Part shown: in pieces, positions 9,401 to 17,451 of the stretch
How positions within the stretch are numbered: position 1 is the stretch's first letter
How the letters are laid out: each line of letters begins with the position of its first letter
Assembly: GCA_030463445.1 (NCBI GenBank)
Contig: JAQGFW010002161.1
Span: 1-33,879, forward strand
Origin: Euplotes aediculatus
Lineage: Eukaryota; Ciliophora; Spirotrichea; Euplotida; Euplotidae
DNA length: 33,879 nt
Reading direction: 5' to 3'
The notes under the pieces: model-generated
The model's database searches: none
Seen by the model: the letters and a program-made list of their open reading frames with translations, nothing else
What the model was told of the DNA's origin: nothing
Program-made: the position numbers and the translations under genes

Positions 9401-10491
9401 GCAAATGCTTTTACGATCGGGTCATTTAATCCATAAGGATCAAAGGGATTACTTTTTACATGATTAAACAGGTTGAGGTTGCTGTCAAACTTATTGATCC
9501 CGCCACCAATGGTACCAATCCAGTAAATACCCTGTTCGTCAATGAACAGGCTGCGCACCTGTTTGGCAGTAAGTCCGTGAAGATTTCGCTGGTTCTGTTT
9601 AAAACTGGAACTACGGCCGGTTTGCAGATCCATGATCTCTAGTCCGTCTGAGGTACCTATCCAGAGTTGTTGTCCATCTTCGGCGAGTGCATTAACGGAG
9701 GCGTTAGTTAGCTTTTTAAAGGATTGCGTTTGAGGCAGGTATCGGTACAGACCATAACCGGTACCAATCCATACAGTGCCTGTTTTATCTTCCCTGATTG
9801 CATTCACCGTTTCATCTGACTGAATAGCTGTTGGGTCAGCCAGGTTGGCGAAATAGCGAAGGGTTTTGGCTGCCGGGTTATACAGGTGAAGTCCTTTACC
9901 GGTGCCGATCCAGATATTTTGCTGGCTGTCTTCATACAGGCAGGTAGGGGGAGTTTGAATGGTTTTGTCAACAGAAGCCGGACTGATTTCGATATCCCTG
10001 GTTATCCCGGTTGCCGGATCCAGTTGAGTGATGCCATCAAAATGAGCGATCCAGATCATTCCTTTGGAATCGCTGATCACGGACCGGATAACATTGTTCT
10101 GGATAGCGTCTTTTTTATTGATTGCGGGGTAATGCTGGAACCGATCCCTTTTGCGATCGTACCTGTTTAGAGAGCCACCACTGGTTCCGATCCAGATATT
10201 GCCTGCTTTGTCCTCATGCAGGCTCAGAATTTCGTTTGACTGCAAACTGCCTTCACTGGGTTCTTCCCTCCGGTATATGGAAAAATTGGTGCCATCGTAG
10301 CGGGCCAGTCCATCATCTGTACCTGCCCATAGCCAGCCTGATCGGTCTTTCAGTATAACATTTACCGTATTGGATGCCAGTCCATCTTTTGTGGTAATGG
10401 CGCTCAGGTTGAGCTGGTTGGGTTGAGCCTGCAGATTTCCCGAAAAAAAACTCAGGCAAAGAAGTAATACTGGCAACAGATAACTTTTCAT
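6385..10491 (-). CDS. Hybrid two-component system sensor/regulator (HTCS)
   Basis: One polypeptide combines periplasmic sensing, kinase, receiver and DNA-binding functions; this family senses glycan breakdown products and activates its own utilisation genes. The ATG at 10491 places a signal peptide (MKSYLLPVLLLCLSFFSG) first and gives 1368 residues; an upstream ATG at 10605 adds 38 residues in front of it and looks wrong. Domains in order: about 14 Reg_prop repeats (WIGT-like motifs) forming two seven-bladed propellers, a Y_Y_Y domain near 715-785, a transmembrane helix near 793-812, and a coiled linker. The histidine kinase follows with phospho-His857 in LSHEFRTP (codon 7921-7923), then a HATPase (DTGIGIP), a receiver with Asp1163 in VSDISMPEMDG (codon 7003-7005), and a C-terminal AraC HTH. 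It is divergent from susC and convergent with GH95, making it their likely activator. Confidence 0.95.
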   Translation of the reverse strand: MKSYLLPVLLLCLSFFSGNLQAQPNQLNLSAITTKDGLASNTVNVILKDRSGWLWAGTDDGLARYDGTNFSIYRREEPSEGSLQSNEILSLHEDKAGNIWIGTSGGSLNRYDRKRDRFQHYPAINKKDAIQNNVIRSVISDSKGMIWIAHFDGITQLDPATGITRDIEISPASVDKTIQTPPTCLYEDSQQNIWIGTGKGLHLYNPAAKTLRYFANLADPTAIQSDETVNAIREDKTGTVWIGTGYGLYRYLPQTQSFKKLTNASVNALAEDGQQLWIGTSDGLEIMDLQTGRSSSFKQNQRNLHGLTAKQVRSLFIDEQGIYWIGTIGGGINKFDSNLNLFNHVKSNPFDPYGLNDPIVKAFAENSDGNVFVGTEGGGLSLFDPKTQLFKQYSIPSLRAGSNSRIDVLTLKKLPDGKLLIGTYGDGLLVMEPKSGAIQRIRAGNSAANLNANEVFVISPMKNGEIWLGMNGQGINVLNSSFQVIRRYTPFPKHPGDILLPINGYIRDILEENDNNVWIATHGGGIACLNKKTNDFRVLKSVNSEMPNDKIQCLLKDRRGDLWMGTFGSGIVRFSPKDSSFQTFNEKDGLANSMAYTLVEDSSGLLWVSTNNGISSIDPVRLKINNYNFHNGLQRNNFVRGSALRLRNGELYFGGKEGFNYFNPANLIKNTNIPVVVLTDIKIGNQSVLPAEDGPINDHISVAEEINLDFKQNFTLEYIGLTYTAPLQNTYAYQLEGFDKDWNEVGNQTSASYTNLDPGTYRFRVKASNNDGLWNEAGTSIRVIVHPPFWRTIYAYIFYFLTALGILLYIRYLSLQKWKRKFAQEQEQLKIEQERREVERVRELDRLKIKFLTNLSHEFRTPISLILGPVESLIKKDLPGNDSRQLLLVKHNAKRLLNLVNQLLDFRKMEEHELKLVPTEGDLVPFMKEISQAFVDLADRKKIGFSYTSLIEKLHTSFDHDKLERILFNILSNAFKFTNKGGSVHMSLNWAKRTTTDQTWVEISISDTGIGIPQEQQSSIYDLFFQHQSPASILNQGTGIGLSITKEFVKMHGGQIEMESIPDKGTTFRVLLPLTLLEEPRMEQESSTEINASEEKQNDKNEKATIDPVAGSLPTVLLVEDNDDFRFYLKDNLRLHYKVFEATNGKEGWQKTLTHHPQLIVSDISMPEMDGIQFCQKIKADKRTMHIPIILLTALTGEDDQLTGLKTGANDYITKPFNFELLYAKIKNLLVLNDTLKTTYSKQIKALTPEVEIQSADEKLLHTILKYLDENLNNSQLSVEELSRQVGMSRSSLYNKLLELTGQTPVEFIRSVKLEKAAILLEKSDMNVAEIAYSVGFSTPNYFAKSFKAKYNMLPSEYIAKVRKENAS

Positions 10492-10975
10492 ACAGCTGGC
10501 AAAGCAATGGTAAACGAATCGGTTCAAGCTACAACATACATTCAAAATCAGGTATTTAGATAATGATTTTCCTGTTTTAAACATTTGTTCCATGAGTTTC
10601 GACAAATGTGCTATTGTTCATTTTCCGGGGCTAATAACTTCATCACAGTAAACAATCTCAAAAGGCATTCATTCAATTCCCTGACAAATAAAAAACAATA
10701 AAATGTAAAAAAGACATTTAACTAAACTGCCAACAACGAAAACGATTTTTTATGCTGCCATGTCAACCTCCTGTCTTCTTTCTGAAGCTATTTCCCTTTT
10801 ACTCCAATTTATTATTGCCGGCTCCCGCTTGTTTTTTGGTGAGCCCTTTCTGGTTTCAGCAGACTCCATACTGGTGTGTTTTAAGGCATGAAAAAAAGAT
10901 TTCATAAATCATTTGAAAAGACAAATAAAAAGACGATTATTGCAATCGATTGCAAAAACCAAAATTCTAACGATT
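10492..10975. promoter_or_regulatory. Divergent regulatory region between HTCS and susC
   Basis: This 484-bp gap holds no convincing gene. It is AT-rich and must contain promoters for both the HTCS gene and the first susC. I found no exact match to the Bacteroidota TTTG / TAnnTTTG promoter. The clearest element is the palindrome at 10939-10956, 20 bp upstream of the preferred susC start. An AAAACGATTT stretch at 10739-10748 has the general form of a LacI-type half-symmetric site but is too AT-rich to trust. Confidence 0.5.
10939..10956. promoter_or_regulatory. LacI-family-like operator palindrome, copy 2
   Basis: Bases 10940-10955 form a perfect 16-bp palindrome, TTGCAATCGATTGCAA, differing at one position from the equivalent 16 bases of copy 1 (3721-3736). 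It lies just upstream of the preferred susC ATG at 10976. It would fall inside the coding region if the longer start at 10913 were used, which is one reason to prefer 10976. The position close to the start suits repression. Confidence 0.58.
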
Positions 10976-13900
10976 ATGAAAGTACTAACGATTCTGCTTG
11001 TGGTGCTGTGCCTTCTGACAGTACCAGTTTTTGCCCAGAGTCCGGTTACCGGACGGGTCACAGATGGGCAGGGGAAACCGATACCCCAGGCTTCTGTGGT
11101 TGTAAAGGGCACCGGCAATGGTGTTAGCACCAATGATAACGGTGAATTCTCCATTGCTGCACCAGCCAACGGAACGCTGGTTATCTCCTCTGTTGGGTTT
11201 CCTTCTAAAGAACTGGCTATCAACGGAAAAACACAGTTTTCAATTACTCTTGAAGCGGGTGCGGCCGATCTCGATCAGGTGATTGTGGTGGGGTATGGAA
11301 CCCAGCGGAAAAGAGATGTTACCGGCTCCACCGTATCGGTAAAAGGGGAAACTTTGAACGAAGTAAAAGCTCCCAATATTTTCAATCAGTTGCAAGGCCG
11401 TGCTGCGGGGGTGGATATTGTGAATAACAGCACCCAGATTGGAGCAGCCGGACAAATACGAATCCGGGGAAACCGCTCCATTACGGGTAATAACAATCCG
11501 CTTATTGTGGTGGATGGAATGGTATATGGTGGTAGTGTCAATGATATCAATCCTGATAATATTGCCAATGTGGACATCTTAAAAGATGCATCCGCAACAG
11601 CCATTTACGGATCTCGCGGATCTAATGGTGTAATTATTATTACCACTAAAAGAGGTACTTCCGGAAAAGCTACCACTACCTATAACGGATATGCAGGTAT
11701 GTCAAAAGCAATTGATACCTGGCGTGTTTTCAATGCAGAAGAATACGCACAGTTCAAGGAAGATGCCAGACAGGGCCAGCCTGCCTTCCAGACTAACCCG
11801 AATGTCATCAGTCCGTATGCGCTTACGCCTATCGAAACCTCCAACCTGGCAGAGGGTGTAAACACAGATTGGCAGGATCTTCTGCTTACAACCGGTTTAC
11901 GTACCGGTCATGATATCAGTGTACGGGGTGGTACAGATAGAACCCAGTATTTCTTTGGCCTGGGTTATTATCGGGAAACAGGTATTGTACACGATCAATC
12001 TCTGGATCGCCCTTCTTTCAGTGTGAATATTGATCACAAGATGAGCGATAAACTGAAAATCGGTTTCAGCAGTTTTAATACGATGTTTTATTCCAATCGG
12101 GTTGGTACCAATGCTTTTGGAACAGCTACCCGTATCGGACCTATTTACAAGCCTTATAATGAAGATGGTACACTGAACCTGCAGCCTACGGTTCAACAGG
12201 GTGTGGACAATAATACCTTTAACCCGTTGACAGCTATCGGCAACAATGACCTTATTAAAGCAAGAAGCCGGCGGTATCAGTTTCAACACAACATATACGG
12301 TGAATGGCAGATTCTGAAGGAACTGAAATTCCGGACAACCTTTGGTTTCAGCTGGTCACAAACCTTCAACAGCAATTATAATGGTCCGGGTACCATTTTC
12401 AACACCAATACCAATACGGCAGGATCAAACCTCAGTCAGTCCAATGCAGAAGGCTGGCAGTACACGATCAACAATTCACTGGAGTACAATAAGCTCTTCG
12501 GAGGCAAACATAAAGTACAGGCCCTGGTATTACAGGAAGTGCAGAAAAACAATTTCCAGTCGCAGGGCTGGACAGGTCAGGGTGTTCCGGCAAACTATAT
12601 TGAAGATTATAATTTTCAGTTGGTTAACTCCATTAACCCCCAGGCTGGTCAGTACAGTGAATCTGGCATCATCGGTTATATGGCCAGGGTCAATTATGCA
12701 TTTGATGATAAATACCTGCTAACGGCTACCTTCCGTACAGATGGTGCATCTGTATTGGCTAAAGGAAATCAATGGGTTAGTTATCCGGCACTCTCACTTG
12801 GCTGGAATATTGACCGGGAAGGCTTTATGCAAAGCCAGGACCTGTTCAGCAGTCTGAAACTTCGCGCAGGCTGGGGGATCAGTTCGAATGCGGGAATCAA
12901 TCCCTACACTACCCTGGGAAGTCTGAATACCGGATTCTATAACTATGGCCAGGGTACTACACCACTGGTGAATTTTGTGAACGGATATACGATCAACACG
13001 ATTCCGAATCCAAATCTTACCTGGGAAAAAACCAGGGGTATCAACTTCGGATTGGATTTCGGATTGTTGAACAATCGCTTAACAGGTACTATTGAATATT
13101 ATAATACCAGCACTACGGATATCCTGCTGAGTAAAAGTTTACCAAGAAGCCAGGGCGCGAACTCCATTCTGACCAATGTTGGTGAAACCGCTACCAATGG
13201 TATGGAGTTCAGTTTGAGCAGTTATAATGTGCAGGCCAAACAACCGGGTGGCTTTACCTGGAGAACGGATGTGAATGCCTTTTTTAACCGCGAAAAAATT
13301 GTAGCCCTGCAGCAGGGATTACAGCAGGATATTGCCAATGGATGGTTTGTTGGTCAGCCAATGACGGTGATCTATGATGTTAAAAAAATCGGTATCTGGC
13401 AATTGGGCGAAGAAGCAGAAGCAGCACAATATGGTCAGGCTCCTGGTGATATAAAATTGGAGGACGTAAATAAAAACAATGCGATTGGTCCGGAAGACCG
13501 CCAGATTATTGGCGACTTCCAGCCAAACCTGGTAGCCGGTCTGACTAACAGTTTCAGCTACAAAGGGTTTGATCTGAACATCGTTATGTTTGGACGATTT
13601 GGCCAAACTGTTGCAGCCACTTATTTGTCGGCTGATGGTGGTGCAGCCGGTTATCCATTCTTTCTCAACAGCCGGGTGAACCAGCATAAAATTAATTACT
13701 GGACACCGACGAATCCAACCAACGATTTCCCGCAGCCCGATGCGAGTCGCGATGCACAGTTGTACACCTCAACCCTTACTTACCGCGATGGTTCATTCAT
13801 TAAAATAAGAACCATTGATCTTGGGTATACATTTAAGAAAGCCTTGCTGGAGAAACTGAAAATGCAATCCTTGCGGGTATATGTGTCTGCTCAGAATCCA

Positions 13901-14083
13901 TTCATTCTTTGGTCGCCGCTGGTTCGCGACGGACTGGGAATTGATCCGGAAGGAAATGGTACTGGTAATGCTGTCAACTCGAATGCAGGTGGTGGATCTC
14001 CTGTTCAAACCAGGGCCATTACTGTGGGTATGGGTGTTCCGCCAAGTCGGTTATTCATTTTTGGCGTAAACCTGAATTTCTAA
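10976..14083 (+). CDS. SusC-like TonB-dependent outer-membrane transporter (no STN domain)
   Basis: The product is a 1035-residue outer-membrane barrel that imports oligomers with its SusD partner, powered by TonB. The ATG at 10976 gives a direct signal peptide (MKVLTILLVVLCLLTVPVFAQ). Next come a carboxypeptidase-regulatory-like domain (VTGRVTDGQGKPIPQASV), a TonB-box-like DQVIVVGYGTQ, and a plug domain with IRIRGNRSI, PLIVVDG and ILKDASATAIYGSRGSNGVI, then a long barrel ending in the aromatic FGVNLNF. There is no N-terminal STN signalling domain, which fits control by the divergent HTCS rather than by a sigma/anti-sigma relay. The susD gene follows after 17 bp. The imported substrate cannot be inferred. 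Confidence 0.95.
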   Translation: MKVLTILLVVLCLLTVPVFAQSPVTGRVTDGQGKPIPQASVVVKGTGNGVSTNDNGEFSIAAPANGTLVISSVGFPSKELAINGKTQFSITLEAGAADLDQVIVVGYGTQRKRDVTGSTVSVKGETLNEVKAPNIFNQLQGRAAGVDIVNNSTQIGAAGQIRIRGNRSITGNNNPLIVVDGMVYGGSVNDINPDNIANVDILKDASATAIYGSRGSNGVIIITTKRGTSGKATTTYNGYAGMSKAIDTWRVFNAEEYAQFKEDARQGQPAFQTNPNVISPYALTPIETSNLAEGVNTDWQDLLLTTGLRTGHDISVRGGTDRTQYFFGLGYYRETGIVHDQSLDRPSFSVNIDHKMSDKLKIGFSSFNTMFYSNRVGTNAFGTATRIGPIYKPYNEDGTLNLQPTVQQGVDNNTFNPLTAIGNNDLIKARSRRYQFQHNIYGEWQILKELKFRTTFGFSWSQTFNSNYNGPGTIFNTNTNTAGSNLSQSNAEGWQYTINNSLEYNKLFGGKHKVQALVLQEVQKNNFQSQGWTGQGVPANYIEDYNFQLVNSINPQAGQYSESGIIGYMARVNYAFDDKYLLTATFRTDGASVLAKGNQWVSYPALSLGWNIDREGFMQSQDLFSSLKLRAGWGISSNAGINPYTTLGSLNTGFYNYGQGTTPLVNFVNGYTINTIPNPNLTWEKTRGINFGLDFGLLNNRLTGTIEYYNTSTTDILLSKSLPRSQGANSILTNVGETATNGMEFSLSSYNVQAKQPGGFTWRTDVNAFFNREKIVALQQGLQQDIANGWFVGQPMTVIYDVKKIGIWQLGEEAEAAQYGQAPGDIKLEDVNKNNAIGPEDRQIIGDFQPNLVAGLTNSFSYKGFDLNIVMFGRFGQTVAATYLSADGGAAGYPFFLNSRVNQHKINYWTPTNPTNDFPQPDASRDAQLYTSTLTYRDGSFIKIRTIDLGYTFKKALLEKLKMQSLRVYVSAQNPFILWSPLVRDGLGIDPEGNGTGNAVNSNAGGGSPVQTRAITVGMGVPPSRLFIFGVNLNF

Positions 14084-14100
14084 CCGAAAAAAATCAAACG

Positions 14101-15885
14101 ATGCGTATAAGAATAATTAACTACAGTTTTGTTGTTGCCCTGTTCGCTATGATAGCAGCAGGATGTAGCAAGGTTCTGGATGAACAACCGAGGGCTGGAA
14201 TTGATCCTTCCTATTTCCGTACACCTGAAGGTATTCAGGGTGGTATAGCAGGTATTTACTCTTCTTTCCGCGGTCATTGGGGAACCCAGATTTTTACCCA
14301 GTTGTTTAATGCGGGAAGTGATGAATTTAAAAGAGGCGCTGCGGCTGATGTTCCGCACTGGTACAATTTCAACAATGCCCAGATCCGCACAGAGGCAAAT
14401 AACTATGCAGGTTTCTGGAATGCCATGTTCATCAATATCAATACGGCGAATGGCGTACTGGAATATGGGGCAGCTGCCAATATGCCTGAAGCAACCAAAA
14501 CCCAGGTATTGGCACAGGCCAAATTTTTGAGAGCCTTCTGTTATTATTATCTGGTAACAACATTTGGTGATGTTCCCTTGCATACAGATTTCAATACAGC
14601 GGAATCTACTGCTGATTCAAGAGCTCCGATTGCTGATGTATATGCGCAGATCATTCAGGATCTGACGGAAGCTGCGGAAGATCTTCCCAATTTGCCCGCA
14701 CCGGGAACAGGAAAGCCAGCCACCAAGGCAACGGCTCTCTATCTGCTTTCCAAAACCTATTTGTGGAGAGGCTGGTCAGATGCTGCACAATCGGGTGACT
14801 TCAATAGTGCCTACACGATTGCAAAAGGATTGATTGATAATAAAGCTCAATATGGACTGGATCTCTTGCCTTATTTCCCCTCTGTGTTTAAAGAAGGAAA
14901 TGAATACAGCGCGGAAGTATTAATGGTAATCGATCATACCAAAGATTTGAAGTATGGTCAGAATTCAAATCCCGGTACCGGTGCTACGAATTTCCAGGAG
15001 AACAAAGCGAACTTTTTCTTTCGACCGAACTATCCGGCAATTAACGCGAACTACCCTGCAGGTGGTGGTTCCAACCTGACTGTCCGGGATATCAACAATG
15101 GTCGCCCTTTCCAGCGGATTCGCCCAAATACCCGTTATGTGATTGATGTGGCATTTGCAAACCGCGAAACAGATTCCCGCTATGATGGAACCTTCCAGAC
15201 AGTATGGTTATCTAATAATTCTCCCATGTCTGCTGTTGGATCTCCGGGCGCTACAACGCCGCGTGGTCAGCTGATCAATGGTGTTGATACTTCTATCTGG
15301 ATGGCTGACAGAATTGTTACCAGCCAGGAAAGAGCGAATTTCAAAGGGGTGATTTTTGAACCGGAACATTTGCCCGGTGCAACTGTACCGTATACCGCCA
15401 GTTATTATCCCAATCTTCGCAAATGGGATGATTCCACCAGGGCAGATATGAATGATTATTCAGATCGTCCTTTTATTCTCTTCCGTTTTGCAGAAGTTTA
15501 TCTGATCGCAGCTGAAGCAGCTATTCAGGGAGGCGCTACTCCGCAGGATGCAGCAGCCATGATCAATGTATTAAGAACAAGGGCAGCATTAAAACCCAAC
15601 CAGTCACCAGCACAATACAATGCCGCAGTTGCTGCACAGCAGGTTTCTGCTGCAGAGATGAATATCGATTTTCTGCTGGATGAACGCAGTCGCGAATTGT
15701 TTGGAGAATATACCCGGTGGTGGGATCTGGCCCGAACCAAAAAACTGGTACAGCGGGTGAAAGCCTTTAATTCAGAAGGGGCCGACGGTGTGCAGGAACA
15801 CCATCGCTTACGACCGATTCCACAGGAACAGATTGACCTGGTAACAGAAGGTCCGCCATTCCCGCAGAATCCTGGTTATGAATAG
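14101..15885 (+). CDS. SusD/RagB-like surface substrate-binding lipoprotein
   Basis: The 594-residue protein caps the adjacent SusC barrel and binds substrate at the cell surface. A lipoprotein signal ends in MIAAGC, so Cys22 is the predicted lipidated residue. Family features include the N-terminal TPR-like segment (EATKTQVLAQAKFLRAFCYYYLVTTFGDVPL in part, about residues 124-160) and the C-terminal LLDERSRELFGEYTRWWDL motif with a following HHRLRPIP. It lies 17 bp downstream of susC and is followed by a strong hairpin, so susC and susD probably form the main transcript. No SusE- or SusF-like gene follows. Family is certain; ligand unknown. Confidence 0.95.
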   Translation: MRIRIINYSFVVALFAMIAAGCSKVLDEQPRAGIDPSYFRTPEGIQGGIAGIYSSFRGHWGTQIFTQLFNAGSDEFKRGAAADVPHWYNFNNAQIRTEANNYAGFWNAMFININTANGVLEYGAAANMPEATKTQVLAQAKFLRAFCYYYLVTTFGDVPLHTDFNTAESTADSRAPIADVYAQIIQDLTEAAEDLPNLPAPGTGKPATKATALYLLSKTYLWRGWSDAAQSGDFNSAYTIAKGLIDNKAQYGLDLLPYFPSVFKEGNEYSAEVLMVIDHTKDLKYGQNSNPGTGATNFQENKANFFFRPNYPAINANYPAGGGSNLTVRDINNGRPFQRIRPNTRYVIDVAFANRETDSRYDGTFQTVWLSNNSPMSAVGSPGATTPRGQLINGVDTSIWMADRIVTSQERANFKGVIFEPEHLPGATVPYTASYYPNLRKWDDSTRADMNDYSDRPFILFRFAEVYLIAAEAAIQGGATPQDAAAMINVLRTRAALKPNQSPAQYNAAVAAQQVSAAEMNIDFLLDERSRELFGEYTRWWDLARTKKLVQRVKAFNSEGADGVQEHHRLRPIPQEQIDLVTEGPPFPQNPGYE

Positions 15886-15930
15886 AATTTAAGTAGCTGA
15901 AAAGCATATGGCTTGGTTATCCATATTCCG

Positions 15931-15959
15931 GAACAGGGAGATTTCTTCTTCCTGTTCTT
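15931..15959 (+). terminator. Strong hairpin after susD
   Basis: GGAACAGGGAGA (15931-15942) pairs with TCTTCCTGTTCT (15948-15959): 12 bp including two G-U pairs, with a 5-base TTTCT loop. The T-run after it is short (TT, then CC), so it may be a partial terminator or an mRNA-stabilising hairpin rather than a full stop. It ends 21 bp before the next gene, a layout that would let susCD be expressed more strongly than the genes downstream. Confidence 0.6.
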
Positions 15960-15980
15960 TTCCATTTTAAGCAGCTTCCT

Positions 15981-17426
15981 ATGGTTAGGCAAATTTTATA
16001 CATACTGTTCCTTAGTTTGAGTTTATCCGGATCTTCTCAAACAACAATGAGTAAATCTCCCACCGGTAAAAATAACCGGGCGCATCAATGGGGTGAGGTA
16101 ATTATGACCTGCACGGCCAATGATACCGATCGTTTTCGTCCACGCCCCACCGTTACCTCCCGCTTTCTGGGTTTGATTTGGACCGCAGTATTCGATGCCT
16201 GGTCGCGTTTTGATGCTTCCGCTAATCCCCTGTACTTAAACGCTGCGCGCAGGCCAGCTAAAGAACATACGCTTAGCAACAAAGAAATAGCAATCAGCTA
16301 TGCAGCCTATCGTACGGCACTTGCTTATTTTTATTCAGACTCCCTGCTTCTGCAAAATACCATGCGGTCAATGGGGCTTGATCCGGCGAATCAGTCATTG
16401 GATCCAACTACCCCGATAGGTATTGGGAACCTGGCTGCCAAACAGGTATTGGAGAAGAGGGCGAATGATGGTTCCAATCAATTGGGTAATTCACCTGGCT
16501 CTAATGGGAAACCATATAGTGATTACACTTCTTATCATCCCAGAAATACAGCGGATCAACTGGTGGAATTGGCAAGATGGCAACCCAAATATTTTTCAGA
16601 TGGAAAGGGCGGGCGTTTTGCACCAGCCTGTTTAACTCCCCAATGGGGATTGGTAAAACCTCTGCTGATCGATTCCGGTAATCAGTTCAGGCCAGGGCCT
16701 CCTCCTGCCATTGGCTCTGACCAACTCCATAAAGAAATTCAGGAAGTGGTGTACCTGCAAGCCAGTTTAACCGATGAACAGAAAGCATTGGTGGAGTTCA
16801 TGCGCGATGGCCCAAAATCAGTACAACAGGCAGGCCACTGGTTCATCTTTGGGCAACAGGTCTCCATCCGCGATCAACACACGCTGGATCAGGATGTGCA
16901 ACTATTTTTTCTAATTGAAGCGGCAGCAATGGATGCATTTATTGCCTGCTGGGATGCCAAAATGCACTATGATTTTGCCAGGCCTTATTCCCTGGTTCAT
17001 GACTATTTCAGAGATAGCACGATCCGCCTTTGGGCCGGTCCGGAAAAAGGGATGGTGATGGCTCCTGGCCGGGACTGGCGACCCTATTCTCCGGAAACAT
17101 TTCTTTGTCCGCCTTTTCCTTCCTACGTGTCGGGCCATAGTACCGTAAGTGCTGCCTGTGCCGAAATACTTCGCTTGTTTAAAGGGAATGACCGGTTTGG
17201 ACATAGTGTAACTGTGGTGCCCGGGGCCTTAACAGAACCGGATCATACCGGAAAGCCGGTTGTGCTTAGTTTTCCTACATTCACAGAAGCGGCTGAACTG
17301 GCTGGAATTTCCCGTGTAATGGGAGGTTATCATATTCAGTCGGAGAATACAGAAGGATTAAAATTAGGACGTTCGATTGCCAGACTCATCTGGAGCAAGT
17401 ACGATGAACTGGCCGGAAAACATTGA
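15981..17426 (+). CDS. Vanadium-dependent haloperoxidase-like protein (PAP2/VHPO fold), exported
   Basis: The 481-residue protein belongs to the vanadium haloperoxidase / PAP2 phosphatase superfamily. It begins with a probable signal peptide (to about SGSSQ). All three oxyanion-binding motifs are visible: KMHYDFARP (K-x6-RP, Lys327 and Arg334), FPSYVSGHS (catalytic His386, codon 17136-17138), and SRVMGGYH (axial-ligand-type His451, codon 17331-17333). Haloperoxidases use H2O2 to oxidise halide and halogenate substrates; PAP2 relatives hydrolyse phosphate esters with the same pocket. The residue seven before His386 is Phe, as I recall for fungal chloroperoxidase Phe397. The Asp expected four after the third-motif His is Glu455. 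It follows susD and precedes the FG-GAP lipoprotein gene. Activity itself is unproven. Confidence 0.88.
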   Translation: MVRQILYILFLSLSLSGSSQTTMSKSPTGKNNRAHQWGEVIMTCTANDTDRFRPRPTVTSRFLGLIWTAVFDAWSRFDASANPLYLNAARRPAKEHTLSNKEIAISYAAYRTALAYFYSDSLLLQNTMRSMGLDPANQSLDPTTPIGIGNLAAKQVLEKRANDGSNQLGNSPGSNGKPYSDYTSYHPRNTADQLVELARWQPKYFSDGKGGRFAPACLTPQWGLVKPLLIDSGNQFRPGPPPAIGSDQLHKEIQEVVYLQASLTDEQKALVEFMRDGPKSVQQAGHWFIFGQQVSIRDQHTLDQDVQLFFLIEAAAMDAFIACWDAKMHYDFARPYSLVHDYFRDSTIRLWAGPEKGMVMAPGRDWRPYSPETFLCPPFPSYVSGHSTVSAACAEILRLFKGNDRFGHSVTVVPGALTEPDHTGKPVVLSFPTFTEAAELAGISRVMGGYHIQSENTEGLKLGRSIARLIWSKYDELAGKH

Positions 17427-17451
17427 ATCGTCTCATCTAATAAAGAACGAT

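Noticed and set aside
10739-10748. AAAACGATTT as a further LacI-type operator
   Set aside because: It fits a loose LacI core but sits in an AT-rich run and does not share the TTGCAA arms of the two strong sites.
14080-14583. A 167-codon open frame on the minus strand opposite susD
   Set aside because: It lies wholly across the susC end and the conserved start of susD, has no recognisable motif, and is a shadow of the real gene.
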